A stretch of DNA of 28,556 nt. Origin: Treponema sp. GTDB lineage: Bacteria; Spirochaetota; Spirochaetia; Treponematales; Treponemataceae. The first letter of the stretch is position 1. Each line of letters starts with the position of its first letter. The stretch is taken from contig JAHAZA010000100.1 in the NCBI GenBank assembly GCA_018385415.1, positions 1-28,556 on the forward strand. Direction: 5' to 3'. Both the position numbers and the translations under genes were made by a program. Under the pieces are notes generated by a model. That model ran no database searches. It was not told the origin of the DNA and worked only from the letters and a program-made list of their open reading frames with translations. Shown piece after piece: positions 23,271 to 28,556 of the stretch.

Positions 23271-25499
23271 ATGAAATCTATGTTTACTACTCTTTTCCGT
23301 TACACAAAAATTCTTTGTATTTTAACATTGTCTCTATTTTTCTTTTCCTGCAGAAATGACACGGCTAACAATAAATCATTTCCAATTAATGACAGCTGGA
23401 AAATAAAAGAAGGAAGCTCACTTTCCTGGGCAGCACCTGATTTTGACTCAGAAAACTGGCAAACTGCAGACCTTACAAAAATCCAGGTTTTCAACAAGAA
23501 AAACAGTTATGTATGTGCCCGAGGAACCTTCGAAATTCCTTCCCAATTACAAAATCAAAATGTATATCTAGGCTTTAAGAAATTCAACGCAGCCTGCAAT
23601 GTTTATGCTGATGGAGTCTATATCGGTTCACGAGGAAGATTTCCTCCTGTAGAAGATGTTCGTCTGGAAGCTGAAAATGATATTCTTATTCCTGCATCCT
23701 GCATTCATAACGGGAAAGTTCAGCTTACCCTTTTCTTCTACAAGCCAGAAGTTGAACTTAAAAGTCCAGGTCTTGCTTTTGAAAATGAGGCCCAGGCATT
23801 TTTCATCAACAATGTAAAAGTTGTATTCAACCAGCATCTTTTTATTATGATGGCGGTTGCATCAATCTTCTTTATTTTCTATTCATTGCTTCAGTATTTT
23901 ATCGATTCCCGTGATATCTCATACATTTTCTTTGTAATCAGCGTTGCCTTTGTTGCTTTCTACTTTTACGATTTAGGTTCAAAGACTTTGACTTTTAATC
24001 TGAACCTGCAGCGTCCGTTATTCAGAACATTCCTTGTTGCAGGAATGAGCTTTTTGATCCTGTTCCTTAACAGATTTTATAACAGAAAGCATTACAAGGA
24101 AATGCTTATAACATTTACTGCAATTCCTGTACTTTTTTTGATTTTATTCCTTACAAACAATGGCAAAAGCGTAGCCATTGACAACCTGTTCCTTGCAAGC
24201 CTTACAGTCGTTATTGCAGGAATCGTTTACGGATTCATCTGTACTATTCACGAAATCAAGCTGGGAAACAAAGACAGTATTCCGATTCTTGTGGGCTTTA
24301 TTCTTGGAACTTTGATTGCTCTCCACGACATCATCTATCAGGCAATAGGTGTTATGCCGTTTATGTGGATTCAAGGAATTGCATTCTTTGCCCTTGATTT
24401 TAGTATCTTTATTACACTTGCAATCAGACAGCTTAAGGCAAAACACAAAGCTGAAATACTTGCAATTGAAACAGAACGACAAAAAGAAACTCTTTCAAAC
24501 ATCATTACAAATGCACAGAGCCTTGCAAATGATTCAAACCAGATTGCATTGGAATTAAATGAATCAGTTAATTCAGTAATCCGTGCATCAGAACAGACAC
24601 AGGCAAAAATCAATGACATCAATATCGCAATCCAAGAACAAAACCGCATCCGCGAAGAAACTGACGTTGCAGTTCATAACCTTACTGACTTCCTTAACAA
24701 CATGTCAAATGAAGTCGATACAGAAACAGAAATCATTACAAAGACTGTAAAGCAGACTCAGGACGTTATTGATGGCATTACAAAAGTCGGTGAAGGAATT
24801 TCTACAGCCGCTTCATTTACTTCTTCTCTCAGTAAACTTACTAAAGCTGGAAGTGATGATACTAAAAAACTGCTTGAAATTTCAGAAGAGATTCAGTCAT
24901 CGACAAAAGAAATTCTTGGAGTTGTAACTACCCTTGACGCATTTGCAGGTCAGATCGACCTTCTTTCAATGAACGCAAGTATTGAAGCGGCTCACAGTGG
25001 TGCTGCCGGAAAAGGCTTTTCTGTAATTGCCCATGAGATTAAAAACCTTGCAAGTCAGGTACAGCAGTGGTCAGCCCGAATCGGTGAAATTATAACAAAT
25101 GTAACAAATTCAATCAGCGAAAGTGTAATTCTGACTAAAAAAGTTAACAATGCCTTAACAGAAATCAACGAAGGTTCAATTCAGAGTGCTGAAAAAGTAA
25201 ACTCTGCATCTGATGGTATTAAAATCCAGGAGGAAGCAGGAAATGCAATTTCTCAGGATTCTAAGACGCTGTATAAATCTGCAAATCAGATGCAGGCAGA
25301 AGTAAAAAATCAGAGTTCTTTCTCTGGACAGGTATTGGGCAACATGGAATCCCTTTCAAATGCCTCAAACTCTGTTAATACTGCAAGTGACCAGATTGCT
25401 CAGGAATCAGAACGCCTCAGCATTGAAGCTCAAAAGCTCAGCAATATGGCAAAACGCACTACAGAAGCTGCAGAAAAGCTTCTTAAACTGATGCAGTAG
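23271..25499 (+). CDS. 7TM receptor fused to a methyl-accepting chemotaxis signalling domain
   Basis: 742 residues from the ATG at 23271; the in-frame TTG at 23259 lies inside the GGAGG region. The N-terminus is a signal sequence ending LSLFFFSC (C27), a loose spirochaetal lipobox. Residues about 35-165 are a beta-rich extracytoplasmic domain (SWAAPDFDSENWQTADL, VYADGVYIGSRGRFPP) like a sugar-binding jelly-roll. Seven hydrophobic segments follow (about 180-390), as in 7TMR-DISM receptors. The C-terminal half is a coiled-coil MCP hairpin whose tip reads QIDLLSMNASIEAAHSGAAG (around residues 560-580). No HAMP domain is seen. Predicted to relay an envelope signal, perhaps a carbohydrate, to CheA/CheW. 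Divergent from fusA. Confidence 0.82.
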   Translation: MKSMFTTLFRYTKILCILTLSLFFFSCRNDTANNKSFPINDSWKIKEGSSLSWAAPDFDSENWQTADLTKIQVFNKKNSYVCARGTFEIPSQLQNQNVYLGFKKFNAACNVYADGVYIGSRGRFPPVEDVRLEAENDILIPASCIHNGKVQLTLFFYKPEVELKSPGLAFENEAQAFFINNVKVVFNQHLFIMMAVASIFFIFYSLLQYFIDSRDISYIFFVISVAFVAFYFYDLGSKTLTFNLNLQRPLFRTFLVAGMSFLILFLNRFYNRKHYKEMLITFTAIPVLFLILFLTNNGKSVAIDNLFLASLTVVIAGIVYGFICTIHEIKLGNKDSIPILVGFILGTLIALHDIIYQAIGVMPFMWIQGIAFFALDFSIFITLAIRQLKAKHKAEILAIETERQKETLSNIITNAQSLANDSNQIALELNESVNSVIRASEQTQAKINDINIAIQEQNRIREETDVAVHNLTDFLNNMSNEVDTETEIITKTVKQTQDVIDGITKVGEGISTAASFTSSLSKLTKAGSDDTKKLLEISEEIQSSTKEILGVVTTLDAFAGQIDLLSMNASIEAAHSGAAGKGFSVIAHEIKNLASQVQQWSARIGEIITNVTNSISESVILTKKVNNALTEINEGSIQSAEKVNSASDGIKIQEEAGNAISQDSKTLYKSANQMQAEVKNQSSFSGQVLGNMESLSNASNSVNTASDQIAQESERLSIEAQKLSNMAKRTTEAAEKLLKLMQ

Positions 25500-25545
25500 T
25501 TTTTTACTATGATGTGGTAAGCATTACGGGTAAAATAGTGAGATA

Positions 25546-25574
25546 TTGTTTAACTTACAATTTTTCATTATATT
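25546..25574 (+). promoter_or_regulatory. Candidate tpiA promoter
   Basis: TTGTTT (25546-25551), 17 bp spacer, TATATT (25569-25574). No terminator hairpin is visible between the chemoreceptor stop and this promoter, so some read-through is possible. Confidence 0.5.
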
Positions 25575-25606
25575 TATATTAATCAATTTTCTACAGGAGT
25601 CATATT

Positions 25607-26356
25607 ATGGCACGTACACATTATATCGCTGGAAACTGGAAAATGAACACATCTAAAGCAGAAGCAGTTGCGCTTGCTAAAGATCTCGTTGAACAGCTCA
25701 AAGGCAAAACAAACAAATACATGATTGGTGTTCCATTCGTATACCTGGATGCAGTTGCACAGGTTGTAAAAGGATCAAACATCATCCTTGCAGCTCAGGA
25801 TTGTGCTGCAACATCAAACGGAGCTCACACAGGTGAAGTTTCTACAACAATGCTTAAAGACATTGGTTGTCAGTGTGTAATTCTCGGACACTCAGAACGC
25901 CGCCACGAAATCGGCGAATCAGACGAACTCATCAATAAAAAAGTTCGCAAAGCATTGGCTGACGGCCTTGAAGTTGACCTCTGTATCGGTGAACTTCTTT
26001 CTGAAAGAGAAGCTGGTGAAGCTGAACAGGTTTGTGCATTCCAGCTTTCTGCAGGACTTGCTGGTGTTACAGCTGAACAGATGAAGAACGTAACAATCGC
26101 TTACGAACCAGTTTGGGCTATCGGAACAGGAAAAGTTGCAACTCCAGAAGATGCTCAGGCAATCCACAAGTTCATCCGTAACTACATTGCTAAACTCTAT
26201 GATCAGAAAGTAGCTGATGAAGTAATCATCCAGTACGGTGGATCTATGAAAGCAGAAAACGCACCAGAACTTTTGGCTCAGCCAGATATCGACGGTGGAT
26301 TGATTGGTGGAGCTTCACTTAAAGCTTCTACATTCGTTCCTATCTGCGTTCTCTAA
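25607..26356 (+). CDS. tpiA: Triosephosphate isomerase
   Basis: 249 residues, normal length. It interconverts dihydroxyacetone phosphate and glyceraldehyde-3-phosphate in glycolysis. Active-site residues are present: AGNWKMN (N10, K12), HSERR (H95) and AYEPVWAIGTGK (E167), with the phosphate loop at IGGASL. CAGGAG lies upstream of the ATG. Codon use looks more biased (many GAA, AAA, GCT, CTC) than in the neighbours, as expected for a highly expressed gene. It is a single-gene unit with its own promoter and terminator. Confidence 0.97.
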   Translation: MARTHYIAGNWKMNTSKAEAVALAKDLVEQLKGKTNKYMIGVPFVYLDAVAQVVKGSNIILAAQDCAATSNGAHTGEVSTTMLKDIGCQCVILGHSERRHEIGESDELINKKVRKALADGLEVDLCIGELLSEREAGEAEQVCAFQLSAGLAGVTAEQMKNVTIAYEPVWAIGTGKVATPEDAQAIHKFIRNYIAKLYDQKVADEVIIQYGGSMKAENAPELLAQPDIDGGLIGGASLKASTFVPICVL

Positions 26357-26363
26357 TTGAGAT

Positions 26364-26399
26364 AAAAAAAAGGAACCTTCGGTTTTACAAAGATTCCTT
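26364..26399 (-). terminator. Minus-strand terminator of the GLUG-repeat gene
   Basis: Minus-strand hairpin AAGGAATCTT/AAGGTTCCTT (26399-26390 with 26379-26370, one mismatch), followed by T8 (A-run 26364-26371). Confidence 0.65.
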
Positions 26400-26407
26400 C
26401 AAAACAT

Positions 26408-26437
26408 AACTCGCTCTTTTTAGGGCGAGTTTTTTTT
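26408..26437 (+). terminator. Rho-independent terminator of tpiA
   Basis: AACTCGC (26408-26414) pairs with GCGAGTT (26425-26431), extended by two further pairs, followed by T8. Confidence 0.85.
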
Positions 26438-26491
26438 AGTTTACCCTTCTGATTCCCATTAAAGAAGAGTTAATTTAGTAAATTCCTTCAT

Positions 26492-28556
26492 TTACAATCC
26501 TGCATTATTTACCGGAGCAGGACATTTTACAGGAACCGGATAGGATTCTCCATTGACGATGACTGTACAAGTCCAGGTATTAAATGGTTCAGTATTATTT
26601 TTAATAACTGATAAACTTTCTTGTTCAATTATACCTTCATGGTTTTCATTTGGATCTGGATCTGAGTCATTAACTTTTGAAAAGCCTTTTATAGTACTAG
26701 AATTATTAAGGTAGAAATCATGCTCCAGGCTTCCCATATATTGAGAGGTAATATATCCATATACACCTGAATTTACTTTAGGATTTACAATTTCTCCAGC
26801 ATTATAACAATATGAAACTTCAATACTGCTTGCATTAATATTATAGTTTTGTCCTGTAATACCAGCACATAAGTTTGCACTTCCTTTACAATCAATTGTC
26901 CCTAAATTTACACAATATGTTACAGTACCTTTTTCAACGTATCCTGTGATACCACCAAGATTATCACCAGAACCAGAAACAGTACCTAAATTAACACAAT
27001 TTTCAATTGTTCCATTTGTCTGATATCCACAAATACCACCTGATTTTGAAGTAGTACCATTGGAAGTAACATCTACATACGAAACACAATTTCTCACAAT
27101 ACCACTTTTATATGTAGTCCCTAAATATGAAACAATTCCTGCTGAATATTTTCCACCAGAAATATTACCAGTTACAACAACATTTTCAATTACACATTTT
27201 TCCCCATATCCAAACAATGCCATATAATCACTATTTCCAGTTATTGTAAGATTACTGATGTTATTTCCAAGTCCATTAAAAAAGCCGTTAAACTTCTTAG
27301 ATGTAGAACCAATAGGTGTAAAGCTTGATGATGTCATTGCAAAACTTTCCGTTACATAGAAATTATATCCACTTAAAGTTGAACTTTGTGCCCATGTTGA
27401 AAGCTTTCTTAAATCACTGTCAGAGTTAATTGCAAAGTCACGGACATTATCCGGTAAAGTTGAATAATCGCTTATATCTTTATAAGATGTGTGATCATAT
27501 TTACATTTAACAGGAACTATATAAGACTGTCCATTATATGTTACTGTCTCAGACCAGTTGTTAAAAGGTGCATTTTTACTTAAGTCTTTATTAAAGACAT
27601 CATAAGTTGCACGACAGAAAGTATATTCTGAATCATCAAAGCCTGCAGCACCAGTGAATTGCAGTGAGGAATTAAGATAATAGTTATTTGATGCGGTTAA
27701 AGCTGTTGTTCCATTACCAACGAGGAAAGCATAATTTAGGTTAGCTCCAGTGGCCTTAGAATCAGCAGGTTTTACGATTGTACCAGCATTGTAACAAGAT
27801 GAAATAATTGACGAAGATGTAGAATTAATCTTACCGATAATTCCAGCTGCATATTCAGAGGTTGAATCAGCAACACCATTAATAGTTCCAAAGTTTACAC
27901 ACTCTTTAACCTGCCCACCTAAACTTGTCGACACAATACCAGAAGCACCTTTACTTGTAACAGTACCAAAATTAACGCATTTTATTATTTCTGAATTATA
28001 TACATGACCTACAATACCACCTGCAGCTTCAGTACCAGTAACATTTACATATGAGACACAATTCTGTATACCATAATTCTCAAAGGGCTCTGTATATCTA
28101 AAAATACTTCCCACAATTCCACCAACATAATTTTTGCCATTTACTTCACCAGAAACTGTAAGATTCTTAATCAAAGCATCCTGGCATTTTCCAAATAATC
28201 CGGAGTTACTTGCAGAAGGAGTATTAACATAAAGATTTTTGATTTCATATCCATTACCATCAAAAATCCCTTGAAATGGTTTTCCATTAACACTAGGATA
28301 ACCAATTGGTTCATAGTCAGAAGCATTTTCAAGATCAATATCATCTGTCATTATAAATTTATAACCAGAAAGAGTTGATGACTTTGACCATAACGAAATC
28401 TGCTTTAATTCTGCTGCAGTTGAAAGGGTCAATTCTGTTTGATCAGCAGGAAGAGTGAATGAACTGCTTGGTAATGTAATACCTTCAGGCTTAAGACTTT
28501 CAATTGAAGGGGAGTTAATTATTTTTCTAACAATTCCTTTACTATCTATTTTATAA
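26492..28556 (-). CDS. GLUG-repeat surface protein, 5'-partial
   Basis: The frame is open to the right edge, so the N-terminus lies outside; 687 residues are visible. A TTG at 28432 is just leucine inside the frame, not a start. The protein is built of GLUG-type beta-solenoid units (patterns like AAGGIVGHVYNSEIIKCVNF and LGGITGYVEKGTVTYCVNLG). At a larger scale two units of about 310 residues run in tandem: 28456-27503 and 27460-26522. Each opens with TLP, a short linker and an SSTLSGY motif, and closes with a NW or TW element and PVPVKC or IVPVKC. GLUG repeats occur in secreted adhesin-like and IgA-peptidase-related proteins. No C-terminal anchor is seen; the protein ends VNNAGL. Rich in Asn, Ser, Thr and Gly. 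Secretion is inferred. Confidence 0.8.
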   Translation of the reverse strand, partial: YKIDSKGIVRKIINSPSIESLKPEGITLPSSSFTLPADQTELTLSTAAELKQISLWSKSSTLSGYKFIMTDDIDLENASDYEPIGYPSVNGKPFQGIFDGNGYEIKNLYVNTPSASNSGLFGKCQDALIKNLTVSGEVNGKNYVGGIVGSIFRYTEPFENYGIQNCVSYVNVTGTEAAGGIVGHVYNSEIIKCVNFGTVTSKGASGIVSTSLGGQVKECVNFGTINGVADSTSEYAAGIIGKINSTSSSIISSCYNAGTIVKPADSKATGANLNYAFLVGNGTTALTASNNYYLNSSLQFTGAAGFDDSEYTFCRATYDVFNKDLSKNAPFNNWSETVTYNGQSYIVPVKCKYDHTSYKDISDYSTLPDNVRDFAINSDSDLRKLSTWAQSSTLSGYNFYVTESFAMTSSSFTPIGSTSKKFNGFFNGLGNNISNLTITGNSDYMALFGYGEKCVIENVVVTGNISGGKYSAGIVSYLGTTYKSGIVRNCVSYVDVTSNGTTSKSGGICGYQTNGTIENCVNLGTVSGSGDNLGGITGYVEKGTVTYCVNLGTIDCKGSANLCAGITGQNYNINASSIEVSYCYNAGEIVNPKVNSGVYGYITSQYMGSLEHDFYLNNSSTIKGFSKVNDSDPDPNENHEGIIEQESLSVIKNNTEPFNTWTCTVIVNGESYPVPVKCPAPVNNAGL
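26522..28456 (-). repeat. Two tandem ~940-950-bp coding repeats in the GLUG gene
   Basis: Copy 1 (28456-27503) and copy 2 (27460-26522) match along their whole protein length, including block order: SSTLSGY, GLFG/ALFG, NCVSYVxVT, NxGTV, NxGTI, CYNAG, YYLN/FYLN, PFNxW and PVKC. Residue identity is partial, so the duplication is old. Further copies may lie beyond the right edge. Confidence 0.75.

Noticed and set aside
28430..28432. TTG at 28432 as the start of the GLUG protein
   Set aside because: The same frame stays open to the window edge and the upstream residues contain the TLP element that also opens the second repeat, so the gene is 5'-partial.

Overview
The window looks like chromosomal DNA of an AT-rich, host-associated, anaerobic spirochaete, most likely a Treponema. 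This is inferred from the gene set: a DUF4954 protein, a second-type FliG next to an elongation factor G, a 7TM receptor fused to a chemotaxis signalling domain, a PreP-type M16 protease and a small bacterial 2[4Fe-4S] ferredoxin. The species cannot be fixed from the sequence alone. I see no rRNA, tRNA, CRISPR, transposase, integrase or phage genes. Most of the window is ordinary housekeeping and envelope genes.

Left part (1-6824). At the left edge a broken minus-strand gene, resembling the C-terminal half of a YiiX/C92-type cysteine amidase, abuts the stop codon of a DUF4954 gene. A metallo-beta-lactamase-fold hydrolase is divergent from DUF4954 and overlaps deoC tail-to-tail. A 56-residue ferredoxin, divergent from deoC, has a repeated AAAG-GT-CTTT element in its upstream region. 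Next come a secreted LysM-M23 peptidase and a PEGA-domain exported protein.

Middle part (6825-11060). A short intergenic region holds a well-formed candidate small RNA with its own promoter and terminator. Then come a class A penicillin-binding protein, a short ParB-domain protein with an amphipathic C-terminus, and rlmJ, closed by a bidirectional terminator.

Minus-strand block (11064-23110). clpB forms its own unit. Upstream of it is a probable six-gene operon read right to left: fusA (EF-G), a 7TM-PAS protein with degenerate GGDEF, a FliG paralogue, an M16 metalloprotease, a 71-residue acidic protein, and a tocopherol-cyclase-like lipocalin-type protein. The operon ends at an intrinsic terminator 37 bp before the clpB start. 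fusA and the 7TM gene overlap by 7 bp; most other gaps are 15-30 bp.

Right part (23111-28556). A 7TM/MCP receptor is divergent from fusA under a good sigma-70-type promoter. It is followed by tpiA with its own promoter, a pair of hairpins that terminates both strands, and a large minus-strand GLUG-repeat surface protein that runs off the right edge.

The most interesting non-coding signal is the candidate sRNA at about 6885-6959. Its C-rich loop is perfectly complementary over 10 nt to the fusA ribosome-binding region (two of these bases are the last pair of its own stem) and over 8 nt to the fliG ribosome-binding region, both in this window. A second theme is two genes (the PBP and clpB) that lack a Shine-Dalgarno and have promoter-like hexamers placing +1 on the A of the start codon. 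All of this is sequence reading without database search.
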